Positions 1 to 11,077 of a stretch of DNA of 64,000 bases are shown here, in pieces (the stretch's first letter is position 1; the number at the start of each line of letters is the position of its first letter). The notes beneath the pieces were generated by a model, which was not told where the DNA came from, ran no database searches, and saw nothing but the letters and a program-made list of their open reading frames with translations. This DNA is from Thereva unica (Eukaryota; Arthropoda; Insecta; Diptera; Therevidae), in NCBI GenBank assembly GCA_949987705.1, contig OX465283.1:75587720-75651719 (forward strand). Reading direction: 5' to 3'. The position numbers and the translations under genes were made by a program.

Positions 1-1
1 A

Positions 2-360
2 GCAAACGTGGGCTTAGACCATTTTCTGGTGGGTACTAAGATGAGAGACAGGATTTCATGCCTCAGGACAGGAGGAAGGAGAGAGCAAAGCGAGCGAAAA
101 TATAATACCGCGGCCCTCAAAGAAGGACAAATTAGGGAAGAATAATAGGCAGAGCTAAATAGAAGGTTTGGTGCATTGGACAACGAAGGTGCAAGTATCA
201 ATACCAATATTGACGAGGAGTGGGCTAAACTAAGAGCCATAATAAAAGAAGCCGCAGCGAACAAGCTAGGCTATGAAATACGATCAAGACGTCAAGACGG
301 GTCCGAGTAACGGAAGATAAGAATGAAGCATATGCTAATATGCTGCAAAGATAGAGAATT
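2..360 (+). pseudogene. LINE family C fragment, endonuclease end plus linker
   Basis: Reading from base 2 gives GLDHFLVGTKMRDRI, which resembles the SDHxLV endonuclease motif, then a linker with DEEWAKLRAIIKEAAANKLG and KNEAYANMLQR further on. This matches the segment between endonuclease and RT of RTE/craniofacial-development-like non-LTR retrotransposons. Two adjacent in-frame stops near 143-148 and another near 308 show it is dead. The 5' part lies outside the window. Similar family C pieces occur at 4.8, 24, 33.5 and 40 kb. Confidence 0.6.
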
Positions 361-1516
361 ATAAATTCCGTAGCGGCCTTTCTGCAAAAAATGCGCAGTA
401 AATATTTTTCTTCCTAAATTGGAAAGGTTGGACAATTTGATGTTGAGCTTTGTTAATGGGCTTTGCTTTGTATTAGGGCTTTTTGTCAAAGCTTTGTATT
501 AGGGCTTTAATGAAAAAACAGTATTCCTGTTTTGGGGCATTACCCCCACTTTTTTCTAGAATCTTCGACTCTTGTCAGATGGTAGGGAGAAGTTTAGTCG
601 CCCATAAACAAATTTCGAAGGGGTTTTACCCACGCATGTGTGTATGGAACGGTAATTTTTCCAAATACCAGCTAATTTCCCATTGATTTGGCGCAACCTC
701 TACTACTGCGAGTTATATAAAATATCTTTTTCTCATGCTACCACCATACCCATACATGAACTGGTTACCTCCGCTCCCGCACTCTAAACCAAGAACTAAC
801 TAAGAACCCTCCTGTACGCCGCTCCCCCGCGGGAATAGTTTCTTAGCATTGGTCGTAGGGTTGCCTTTCTCCAATCCTTTCGGCTTGTTCCAGCTTTAAC
901 TTTCTATGTATAGCCTGGCCATGGCTAGGAGGTTATGATCGCACTTCCATCAGTTGCGGCACGTGCATTTTATGCTACATGTTATTCCCCTATTCTGCTG
1001 ATGGCTGACCACCTTTATATCTACTACCATATCGGTAAAGACCAGTTGAAAACCCACGGTGAAGGTAGGAAGAGTGATGCAGCAAGACTGATCAACACAA
1101 GAAACTGGAGGTAAGCTGCCACGCAGAGAGATGTCTGGAGGCCAAATCTCGAATTGGGCTGCAGACCTATCGAAGAAGATATCGGTTTTACTTTTAGTCC
1201 TTTACATGTTTAACAAAAGCCCAATTATAATATTCATGGCTTGTTGAAATGAACAAACGTGTATATTCGTATCTTTTATCATTAGTTAACTAGAGAGGAA
1301 GGAAACACTCTCGAACGATAATAAATCAGAGTTCCTGAATTAAATTCCTTGTGACATCCCCCCCCCAACAATTTAACAAACAAAATCTAATTCCTTTCCA
1401 ATGTGGCAAGGATAACCTACAACTGTATACAACTGGTGGTCGTACTCACTAATTAAATTTGCTTCATAACCAAGCAACTTTGTGTTTTGCAATTCACATA
1501 AATCAATAGGTGCATA
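361..1516. other. No recognised feature
   Basis: Short open frames only, with stops throughout and no protein family I recognise. There is a run of C at about 1359-1368. I see no terminal repeats or RNA gene. Confidence 0.4.
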
Positions 1517-1518
1517 TA

Positions 1519-1879
1519 CAGTAGAGCGTCGATAATCCGGATTAATTGTGACCGGACCCTGTCCGGATTATCAAAATGTCCGGATTTTCGAACAGGACCA
1601 AAAAAGGTCGTTTGAGTTCATAACAAAGAGAAAACTTGCTAGAACCGTTAATAATTCCCTTTTGTGGTTAAATAATTGAGCAGATAAATAAAACCATTAA
1701 TTAATATGAACTTAAAACGTATTTTAATGAAAGAATATATGCTTCGAAAAGCGGGTAATTCCTGAGCTTGGCCCTGCCACATAAAAAAAATGTATTCACT
1801 CGAATTTTTTTCCACTAGAATCGAATCCGGATTATCGACGGTCCGGATTTTTGACGTCCGGATTATTGACGCTTTACTG
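1519..1879. mobile_element. pogo/Tigger-type MITE, 361 bp
   Basis: Both ends form a 22-bp terminal inverted repeat: CAGTAGAGCGTCGATAATCC at the left and the complement of GGATTATTGACGCTTTACTG at the right, with two mismatches. TA dinucleotides at 1517-1518 and 1880-1881 are the expected target duplication. CAGT starts with CGATAATCCGG-like ends are typical of pogo/Tigger elements. Subterminal copies of the CCGGATT motif recur at both ends. There is no transposase, so it is nonautonomous. A 38-bp LINE family B tail sits inside it. Confidence 0.85.
1753..1790 (+). repeat. Very short LINE family B 3' tail
   Basis: The sequence ending CCTGCCACAT followed by a run of A matches the 3' end of the family B LINE that terminates near 59453 on the other strand. 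Only about 30 bp of LINE plus the A tail is present, so this would be an extreme 5'-truncated insertion into the pogo-type MITE. The short length leaves chance or a shared ancestor possible. Confidence 0.5.
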
Positions 1880-1881
1880 TA

Positions 1882-3413
1882 TGTAACTACAAAGCTCTGT
1901 AAGCTCAGCCCTAGGCCGCTAGGTATTACAAGAACAGAAGAGACTTTGCAGAGGTTATGTTGTTTATCCTAAACTCTTAGCGATGCATCCTGAAAGCCCT
2001 GCGGAGGCGTGCATTTATTTGAATTCACTCGCTTCTGCACGAGCACGTTCAGATGAAATGTTAAGACGTCAAGAATACACATGCACAGTGTTTAGCATTC
2101 ATATTTGATCAAACGACTCGAATGCATGCGCACATACTTGCCGAATATAGAATAGTTACGTATATTGTTGCACCACTGCATGGCTCTAGAGCAAACGCTG
2201 GGGCTACTAATTATGTTGCTTACACATTTGATTGCTTTCAATTTGTGAATTCCATTGGATTTCACTAGAGTCAACACCAAGCAGTCTGGGTTCTGTTGAA
2301 AGTTCTGCGGCCCAGTCAAGCTATTCCAATTCCGAAGCCCATTGACCACATATGACTTGGGAATGTGTGGCCTTCTCGTCCGTATACCTTGGGTGTCAGT
2401 GTCCATGGCTGTCTATTGAATTTAAATGAACCCATCGTCGGGAGCATTACACATTGGGCACAACTTCCCATGTTATCAGTTCCAATAATTTATTCAATTC
2501 GCATTTCGGATCGTGAGCGAAATTTTCTCGTTTCGTATTCTTTGAGTGGCTCAAGTTGATTATCTCATTCCTTCCAGATCAGTAGCATACACCACCGGAA
2601 CTACCTTAAGTGAGCACAAAATTTCACGGTATGAGCACATCTACCGCGGCCTGCTCTTTTGTTGCTGATACTCGAAAGTCATTATCCATTCAGAACCAGG
2701 ATGAATTATTTTAGGAACATTAATTAGCGTTTTGCGGATGAAATTGAAGATAAAAACTATTTTAGGTCAGGCACAGCCCATAACCCGTTTCTTCGAGGAA
2801 CTACGAACGTGACTTTATGGGACATTTTTGTGTGGTTTTAGGGCAAGAGGAGTACGTGCCCCAAGAGCAGTTTCCTTGCTAGTTATTTTAGAGGCAGAGG
2901 CGTTGGTAGTGACGATTGATTTGTAATCATAGTTTTTTATCTGCACGTTAAAGCTCCTTGACACAAACACATTTTTTGTAGTTTTTTTTTGTGTTTATGT
3001 ATGCTGGTAAAATATGTATGTTTCAGAAATGGATCGATTGCCTAACGCTTCACCAGCGTATCGCAGATGTTAATTTGATCTATCAAGTTTTTCACACTCA
3101 ACTCATGTAAAACCCATACATAGAGGTTCTTCATGTCAGCTTTGTGTCTACAGTTAAATACAGTTTTTGTTCAAAACCTAAGCAAATACAAAAATCGGCA
3201 CTGTTTAAACGCCCATTATTAGTATTATGTCAGCAACCCTTATGACACAATGCGTTGGTCCTCCGGACGAAGGCAAGAAGGGTCTTTTGTTGAAGAAGAC
3301 CGAACTTGATCAGGTCTCAGAAGTACTCTGATAAATGATCTTCTTCTAAGCCAGGTCAGAGCACGATATTCACAGAGAACAGGTGGAGAAACCTCCTCGC
3401 CTTTCATGCAGAG
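1882..3413. other. No recognised feature
   Basis: There is no convincing coding frame, terminal repeat or RNA gene. Short open frames around 2092-2559 on both strands overlap each other and match nothing I know. Confidence 0.4.
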
Positions 3414-3417
3414 TTAA

Positions 3418-3591
3418 GGCCGGGACACACATATCCGCACCGCATGACGGCCGTATGTTGGACGATACACGGAAAGAAAGTAAACAAATACAATTTTACC
3501 AGTCAGTCCCCACCTTTCCGTGTCTGCATCGCGTCAAATTACTTGAGTTTGGTTTTTACGCCGGCACGGTGCGGATATGTGTGTCCCGGCC
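3418..3591. mobile_element. MITE with 25-bp perfect TIR, TTAA flanks
   Basis: The left end GGCCGGGACACACATATCCG continues to CACCG and is repeated exactly in reverse complement at 3567-3591. TTAA lies on both sides (3414-3417, 3592-3595). It is 174 bp and has no coding capacity. TTAA flanks suggest piggyBac, but the GGCCGGG terminus would also suit a PIF/Harbinger-like element with a 3-bp TTA/TAA duplication, so the superfamily is left open. Confidence 0.8.
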
Positions 3592-3689
3592 TTAACCATT
3601 CTGATACAGTCCTAGGTTGTGGCGGTAATATCGTAGCCCTACTTAGCCAGTCAGATAGCCTACCAATAGTCCGGCCTGTTTAAAGTGAT

Positions 3690-4140
3690 AACTTCCCTTA
3701 AGGCAAAAGGTCTTTTTAGTTCTTTAGTTCGTCTAAGACCTAAGATTGAGGCCCAATAGGCTAGGTTCAGCCCCTTAACACAGTCCTCTATTAGGGACTC
3801 AGAGGTAAACTATGAGATGCCACAGAAGGGTTCTCGGAACTGGACTAGCGGCTCAAAGACCTTCCTCGCGAGCTCTGCGGTCTCAATGCCGTCGATACCC
3901 AGCGTCCGGTAACTCAGCAGGGTGAGATCCTATTTTTCTGGCTAAACTTCCTGGAGTACGAGTACGCCGAAGTACCCCGTCTGAGTGCGTATGCCTTGAG
4001 TGCAGCTTGACTGTCCGAACAGATTTGCATGATGGCAAGCCAATGGAGATTTCTTAGAACTCCAGGAAGGTTAAATTCCTTCCACACTCCCATCCGGAAT
4101 AATCGCCCTGAATATCCTCGGGAGCTGCAGTACATCAATC
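3690..4140 (-). pseudogene. LINE RNase H remnant
   Basis: Read on the minus strand, ICSDSQAALKAY matches the SDSQAAL motif of the RNase H domain found at the C terminus of I/R1/LOA-type LINEs. After a frameshift, RTLGIDGIETAELARK resembles the GHxGIxGNExADxLAR motif. Frameshifts and stops show decay. No RT domain is attached. Confidence 0.5.
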
Positions 4141-4800
4141 ATATGAATGGGATATCCATACGCCCTGCGATCTCAAGTGTCAAGGCACTTATGGTAGCAG
4201 ATTTCCATAGAAATGTGTAATGGGGTCAATCCAATTAGTGCACTTGAGGATCTCTATGACCTGTTTAGTTTTGCGCCATCAGATAGAGAGGAATAAGAAA
4301 CCACAGGTGTAACGATCGTTTTGTACCTCTAGTACATCATTTGTGGCGTATGACCCCATGATTTACCCAAAAGCCTTCTACTAGTGCTAGTGGCGTTACT
4401 ACTGGCATAGCCCAGTTCAGCGTTCCAGTTTAGTCCACTCTAGATATTTGACTGAGTCTGATTAATCAACTGTCGTATACCTTGAATACAAATAGAACGT
4501 AGGTCCAATTTGTAACGTTTGTAAAATGGAGTAGGGTGGCGATATTTGGGTTGATTGATAGGACTTTGCGAGGTACACCACCATCGAAAGCCTCGAAGTG
4601 CTGTTCTCTGCCGTCTGTAATGATCAAGTTAAACTTCGCCGACATCGAAGCCAGATGCCTGTACTGTTAAACTTTTTCAAAAAACTTATCAGATTTTTCA
4701 GTGATTGGACGACCGGAGCGTTACTCACCTTTCATTTTCACATCAATATTACTAGAACGAGGGGCGAGTGACACATTGTTTGTGGTAATAATATTTCATT
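4141..4800. other. No recognised feature
   Basis: No supported coding frame, repeat pair or RNA gene is visible. Confidence 0.35.
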
Positions 4801-4809
4801 TTTCGATTC

Positions 4810-5490
4810 CGAACCGACAATTATCGAGGTGAAGATGGCAATAAAATTGCTGAAAATGGAAAAGCGCAGGGAATAGACCAAGTAACCGGTCGTTCCTCGG
4901 CAAAGTATTTACGAAAATCATACAATCGAGGCTACAGAAATATCGAGAGCAAAGAAGCCGGAAAGAACAAGCGGAGTTTATATCACATCGGGAATGCATT
5001 AATTAAACATCCGTTCTCCATCAGCTAATGGAAGAAAGAATTCATTGCGACAAACATACTATCGTCGTTTTTATCGATTTCACATCCGCTTTCGATTGCA
5101 TCTATTGGAAATTTGGAACAGCTTGTGTAGAGCCTTGTAAACTGAACACGTGCCATTGAAAATCATCCAACTTCTTCAAGCGTCGTACGATGGCTCAACC
5201 AGCAGCGTTCGTATTCGAAGCGACTTATCCGAGGAGTAACACAGGCGCATCTCGCCTCGCTCCAGTGGTGCAAATGGAAACGAACAAGTGTTACCATAAA
5301 AACGAAAGTACGTCTTTACCGAACGTTGATCCTTCCGATTCAATTGCCGGACGTCAACAAGCTCGAGGTCTTCCAAATGCGATTCTTGAGGCAGATTCTC
5401 TATGTCTCAATTCACGATCGCATTCGCAACGAGACCGTTAGACAAAGATGCGATCAACAGACACTGATCAAACAATCATAGCAATCATTC
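4810..5490 (+). pseudogene. LINE family C reverse transcriptase remnant
   Basis: Pieces in several frames follow the order of a non-LTR RT: a NGKAxGIDQVT-like start near 4860; FIDFTSAFDCI near 5070 (RT motif A with its aspartate); KIIQLLQASYDGSTSSVRIR near 5160; and a C-terminal FQMRFLRQIL...RNETVRQRC segment near 5370-5460 that resembles the MRCLRRILG..R.RNE tail. The catalytic YADD region is missing. Many frameshifts and stops show an old, internally deleted copy. Confidence 0.6.
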
Positions 5491-5535
5491 ATTGAGTCAG
5501 TTCAATAATTATCCAATTCGGCAATAATCAAAGGG

Positions 5536-6240
5536 TCACTTCGGCATGTCAACAAGTTCTTGCAATAATTGCATGACCCTACTGGAATTACTGGGAAATC
5601 GTAAAGTTCGCATTCAAGTCACCAAGATCTGCGCTGGAGTAACCACATATTCCAAATTGCTAAACAAGCATCACAGTGCTTGGGATTCCTTAAAAGGTGC
5701 AAATTCCTGTTTCAGTCGTCGGCCAGGGCTACAAGTCCTACATTCGTCCCGCCTAAAATACAACTAATATATCTGGGTCACGGCCACGAGAACCACCTTA
5801 GCTTTGCTGGAGAAAGTGCAAAGCCGCACTCTCAAACTTATTGGTGATAGCGCCAATTGCTATTCAAATGACTCATTAAGACACCATAGGAATGTAGCAG
5901 CGCTTGCAAAATTTTACTGCTTTTACCACAACGACTGCTAAACTGATAAACTTATGCCTCCATGGCAACTTTTCTCCCGCAACACAAGACTTGCCCACTC
6001 GGCTCACTCTTACAGCTTACAGCCCTTATCTTCGGCCACACTACGGTTTAGAAATTCGCTTATAACAGTCAGTAATCCCGAACTCATTCAACACCCAAGA
6101 GTTCACCGCTATCAAGTTCACCGCCATCTCCTCCAACACCCACCCGACTCCCACTAATTTATCCTATCTCTCTCTATCCTTCGAGCTTAGCTTACTATTA
6201 GACATTGCACCATGGCGTGTACGACATGACGGACTAGTAG
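5536..6240 (+). pseudogene. LINE family B 3' fragment
   Basis: This is a degenerate plus-strand copy of the last third of the family B ORF found intact at 59618-61192. Shared stretches include a QASQCLGFLK-like segment near 5670, NTRLAHSAHS near 5985 and HRHLLQHP near 6120. The match continues into the 3' UTR: the string around CATGACGGACTAGTAGTACA near 6220 corresponds to the 3' UTR near 59510. Frameshifts and stops occur throughout, so this copy is much older. Confidence 0.75.
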
Positions 6241-6394
6241 TACAAAGGGTGACATCTGACATCATATAAAAAATAGTATATCAGTATCATAGAATTTAAG
6301 TTAAGCTCAGTATTCAATAAACAACTCAAAACACCGAAATTTTATTACTTTCATTTCATACCAGAACCTAAATCGTTGAAGTTTTGCGGTCTTC

Positions 6395-6640
6395 TACTCA
6401 AATCCATCCAGGCCGATATGTATTCTAAACACCATGGGTAAGATTTTCGAAAGGGTGAGACCGCCGAAAGTTAAGGGAATTCGGCTTCGGGTAGCATACT
6501 GCATTGCAAGTCAGATGAGGGAGTACAGGACAACTTGGGGAGTCTTCCAAGGCTCCGACCTAGGACCTTCTGTGGATCATCATGTGTGATGAAGTACTGA
6601 CGCTACGGGTTGGCCGGCGATGTAGAGAAAAATGAAGATG
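6395..6640 (+). pseudogene. R1-like LINE RT fragment
   Basis: RPICILNTMGKIFERV resembles the RPICLLDTxGKxFE motif of R1/LOA-type RTs. GVFQGSDLGPS near 6537-6570 resembles motif B (GVPQGSxLGP), and after one frameshift LWIIMCDEVL continues it. The intervening DNA is partly deleted. Confidence 0.55.
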
Positions 6641-8625
6641 AAGATCAATTAACTGCAATACTGTACGTATACTTTCTTGTTAGGTTTTACGAGCTAAAAA
6701 TTTTACCTCGACGAATCTCCTCCTCTGAGGTTTCAATTGGCGGACGTCTAAAATTTTATTGAGAGTTTCCATAATGTTTCTAGCAATTTACGACGAAGAT
6801 GTGAAACGGAATTTGCGAAAGAATCAAGTATTAATGACAGAATCCTGAAATCTAGCTCGCAACAAGAAGACGAAAGCCGAGGCAGCATCAAAGTTTAACG
6901 ATAGAATTTTAAATTCCCACATCCACACGGATCCGCATTCAACATCATCCGGTCTAATTACCAGATTCATCTTAAAGATCGTCATTCATACATTGCGACA
7001 ATTTGTGGCCCTAAGGGAGCGGAGCACGAACCACCACTTCTGGTTTTCCTAATTAGTGAGCGAGATATTCAGGGGCTGAAGGATAAAGGATGCGGACTGA
7101 GGGGGCTGCAATTAAGTTTGAAATGTGCCTTGCAGCACGTGCCATCAAAAGTTCTCCCGCAATGCTAATTCCAGGATTCTGTTATGAGTTTCTGGAACGA
7201 TTTCATAAATTTCGTCAATCTGTCTCTGAGGGGTCTTCCAGTAACCTATTCCGAGGTGCGTTATGGGTCCATAAAGGTGCTCCGTAGCTAAAGTATTACT
7301 AATTCCGTTTTACGACCTGCACAAGTGTCGCAGTAGTTATTATTCGGGAGTTTATTCTGGCGAATATAAATTCGCCGTCGTTATTCAATACACTCTCATC
7401 ATTGAGTGGGTGGTGAACGCAGCTCGGGCAGGAAGGGCCAGGAGCGGGATGTCTTCAGGAAATTTGTATGAGGTCATGAATATGATAATTTTTTCTGGAA
7501 CGATGAGCATCCGTGCTGCGCGAATAAGAGTGTTCCGTCTAGCCTCTGTGTGTTTATGACAAGCATCGAATGTTGTGCAATTTGGTGTGAAGGCAGAGAA
7601 AGGGGTTAGCTTTCAGCTGTCATTCCAAAGGACACGGTCTGGTGGATCCGTCTCTTTTGTCTCGGAATACAAATGTCGAGGGAAGAACGTTGCATACTAT
7701 GTAAAGAATTTTAACACCATGCGAAATAATGTGGTAATGGCGACAAGTGACTATACCAGAAATATGATAGCCTTGTCGCCCTTTGAACTTCTGAGCTGTA
7801 GTAAAGTGGTTTCGTCGCAAATTTAATCATCAGGACGTGCCGAGGACCCATTATGGAAGGTGCTAAAATTATCGAATTGGATTTCGCTGTGTTGGCGGTG
7901 AATATAATGATTTTGGAATAAATCGCAAAGGGTAAATTTTTTATGCGAATTTTGCAATTTGGAAAAGAGGCAAAAGTTTTAAAGAGGGTTGAAGACAATC
8001 ACTTGAAACTGAAGCAGGATTGATTAAGTGAACCAGTTATTACTCATCCCTATCATTTTCTCAAAGTGTTAATTGTATTTGCAAGAGGTTTGCATATTTA
8101 TGATAATGGGATATCATAAAAATTCAAATTTACAAAACATTTCCTTGCTTTTTGACTAGCAAGAGCGATGCTTTGTCGTGTACTAGAACATAAAAATGAG
8201 TACCATCGAATTCAATAGCCCACAAGACATTTTAGGGAGTAGTATTTTTATCAACATTGGGGCTCATTATCTTACCACGTGAAATATTCTATTTGGTTTT
8301 CTAACTTGGAATGGTTGCGCTAATTATACAGGGCGTTAGGGCGGTCGAAACAGTTTATCCGCTAGAGATCCTACGACCAGGTTAGTTCAATTTGATTTCA
8401 GAGTTCTTGTCATCTGCATGAACTCATAAAGAGATTCAGGCACTCATGGTCATGTAGGATGAGGATAAGTGAAACCCTTTTCAAAACCCTCCAATCTTAC
8501 TAAAGTTAAATCTGTTGAACTGGGATTAGAGAAGAGATAAGTTTTAATGTGCCTTTTAACAAGGTTGGAACATTCTAACGTAGTTTGGCTTTCGACAGTA
8601 GATAAAAAAAGAATAAGATCTGTCA
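6641..8625. other. No recognised feature
   Basis: There is no family-level coding match on either strand. Overlapping open frames at 7575-7998 lie on both strands without a recognisable domain. The stretch ends at the hAT insertion. Confidence 0.4.
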
Positions 8626-8726
8626 AGTGTGGCCAGGGCCGGACTAGACCAAGTGCCGCCCCCACGCCAATCGCAAGTTGCCGCTTCCTTAAGGCTAGCG
8701 TTTTTGGAAACTTAAATTTTTTATCT

Positions 8727-8748
8727 ATATATATATATATATATATAG
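8727..8748. repeat. (TA)n microsatellite
   Basis: A short alternating TA run within the left arm of the hAT derivative. The flanking DNA to 8819 is AT-rich. Confidence 0.9.
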
Positions 8749-9125
8749 AGAAAATATAATGATAATAATATTATAACATGATTATATTTAATATAATGAT
8801 TTTATACAATTATTATATAACTAGCAAAAACCCGCGTGCCTTGCAACGCCTACTCAAATTTTCACAGATATCTCTTATTTATACTTATTAATTTCCACTT
8901 TAATTTAAAAAATCACAGATTGGGAAAAAAAATAAAATTCAAAATTATCTCAATAAATTCACGCTAAATCACCAAATCAATTAAAACAATTTTTTTGAAG
9001 TGAAACTTCTTTACGCACGCTTGACTTGGGAACCTTCTTTACGAACGCTTGACTTGGAGGGTAAACTGGCGAAAGTGTAACGAAAGTGTAACGAAAACGT
9101 TACGAAAATGTGTGATCGGGCAACG

Positions 9126-9622
9126 TATTATGTATTATGTATTTTTATGTATTATGTATTATGTATTATGTATTGTGTATTATGTATTATGTATTATGTA
9201 TTATGTATTATGTATTATGTATTATGTATTATGTATTATGTATTATGTATTATGTATTATGTATTATGTATTATGTATTATGTATTATGTATTATGTATT
9301 ATGTATTATGTATTATGTATTATGTATTATGTATTGTGTATTATGTATTATGTATTATGTATTATGTATTATGTATTATGTATTATGTATTATGTATTAT
9401 GTATTATGTATTATGTATTATGTATTATGTATTATGTATTATGTATTATGTATTATTTATTATGTATTACGTATTATGTATTATGTATTACGTATTATAT
9501 ATTATGTATTATGTATTATGTATTATGTATTATGTATTATGTATTATGTATTATGTATTATGTATTATGTATTATGTATTATGTATTATGTATTATGTAT
9601 TATGTATTATGTATTATGTATT
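9126..9622. repeat. 7-bp satellite (TATTATG)n
   Basis: About 70 tandem copies of TATTATG with scattered variants (TATTGTG, TATTACG, TATTTAT). Because 7 is not a multiple of 3 and no frame has a stop, all three plus frames are open and read as a Tyr/Val/Leu/Cys/Ile/Met repeat. These are not genes. Confidence 0.98.
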
Positions 9623-9720
9623 AAATTTAAATTTGTTTGTAATTGCTTTCTCGATTTTAAATCGCCGTGAATATATTGTGTTAGTGCGCTCCGGTATTCT
9701 CTAAAATATTTTTATATAAA

Positions 9721-10680
9721 ATGTCGAAATCACATCAGACTCGATCCGCGTCTAGAGGAATTGCTGACAGCAATCCTGTTAGGACCAATACTCCAGAGAG
9801 TATTACTTGCAGGCGGAATGAATCCAGCAGCAGCAGCAGCAGAACGCCCAGGCCCACATCTGTAGCTGCCCCCGACCATAGTTTTGAGCTACTAGAAAAA
9901 AGGCTGATGTCAAGCTTGAATCGCCTGCTTGATGAGCAGTTTGCTGTCTTCGAAGAGAAAATCAAACTGTTTGAGTCAAGCTTCAATCGCCGGCTTGATG
10001 AGCAGTTTGCCGCTTTTGAAGAGAAAATCAAGCAGTTTGAGTCTCGCCTGTCTACGCAAATGGATGAGGTTTGCAGTACTGTTAATAATCAACTTATTAA
10101 ACTGCGAGATGAGGTCGAGACTGTGCAACATGACCTAGCCACAGTCTCGAACGAACTGGAGGATTTTCGTCGCCTGTCTAGACTCCAAGACTTAGTCGTG
10201 CGGGGTATCCCCTCGTGCGATGGCGAAAATCCCAAGCAGATTCTGAGTGCTGTTGCCTCCGCTATAGGCCATGATCTTTCGCCCTATGTACATGTTTTCC
10301 GTCCACAACAGCGAAATGGTACCCCGTTGCAGTCTGGGACAGGCAGGAAAGCAGTAAGCTCATTACTTGTGGTTAAATTCCCGTCTGCCAACGAACAGCT
10401 GGAATTTTTGAGAAAAAGCCGTCAGCATCGAACACTAACGTTGAAGAAACTCAACTTAGGATTCGCCTCTGATAGTCTTGTTCGAGTGACAGAAAGTCTG
10501 ACGTCCAAAAACAATGATATATACCAAACGGCACGTAAACTTTTAAAGAGGAATGTCATTACTTCTGTTTTTACCAGGCGGGGACATGTTTATGTCCAGC
10601 AAGATCGGAACCAGCAGCCACGCCGAATAACCTCTGCCCTGGATTTAAATGATATTGCCGGCGCTTCGCCATGTCCTTAA
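9721..10680 (+). CDS. LINE family A ORF1 protein
   Basis: An uninterrupted 319-residue ORF. Residues 1-45 are a basic Ser/Thr/Arg-rich tail with a Ser run. Residues 55-150 are heptad-like and probably form a coiled coil; they contain a tandem duplication of about 22 residues (DEQFAVFEEKIKLFES then DEQFAAFEEKIKQFES). Residues 155-300 resemble the C-terminal nucleic-acid-binding part of LINE ORF1 proteins (LVVRGIPxxxGE, VxRVxxxP-like spacing, KFxSxxEQLEFLRKSR). ORF1 proteins of this kind coat the element RNA. ORF2 follows after a T-rich 400-bp spacer. The ATG is preceded by AT-rich 5' DNA starting right after the satellite. Confidence 0.75.
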   Translation: MSKSHQTRSASRGIADSNPVRTNTPESITCRRNESSSSSSRTPRPTSVAAPDHSFELLEKRLMSSLNRLLDEQFAVFEEKIKLFESSFNRRLDEQFAAFEEKIKQFESRLSTQMDEVCSTVNNQLIKLRDEVETVQHDLATVSNELEDFRRLSRLQDLVVRGIPSCDGENPKQILSAVASAIGHDLSPYVHVFRPQQRNGTPLQSGTGRKAVSSLLVVKFPSANEQLEFLRKSRQHRTLTLKKLNLGFASDSLVRVTESLTSKNNDIYQTARKLLKRNVITSVFTRRGHVYVQQDRNQQPRRITSALDLNDIAGASPCP

Positions 10681-11077
10681 ATTCTCCATGGAATACTGCC
10701 TGCTGTCATCGTGGAGCTGAGCGTACACAGTAGAGTAGAATTGATTCTTTTTTTTTGATTATTTATTTTCTTTACTGCTTTTTTTTCGAATTTGTTATTC
10801 ATTTCTTTCTTTCTTTCTTTTTTTTTTTTTTATATATTTATAATTTGATTTTGTTTTAACTTTTTCTTTTATTCTGTTTTTTTTTCTTTTTTTTTTAATT
10901 TTTTATATACTTATTTATATTTTCGTTTTTATATTTTTTATGTTATGTTAGCCTTAAGAATTTCGTCTTATCTTCTTCTTCTATCTTTCTCTCTTCTTTC
11001 AATTCTTCACACTTCTCTTTATATTATTTCTGCGTGTGTGATTCTGTTTATGTGGCTCGGTTGCTCATTATATAACG
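10681..11077. other. T-rich spacer between LINE family A ORF1 and ORF2
   Basis: Strongly T/C-rich with several T runs, and no open frame. It separates ORF1 from ORF2 in the same LINE. Confidence 0.7.

Noticed and set aside
9049..9704. Three overlapping ORFs of 177-198 codons
   Set aside because: They are translations of the 7-bp satellite in its three frames, with no non-repeat protein content.
9735..10031. Minus-strand ORF of 98 codons opposite LINE ORF1
   Set aside because: Shadow of the ORF1 coding sequence; it mirrors the coiled-coil duplication and has no domain.
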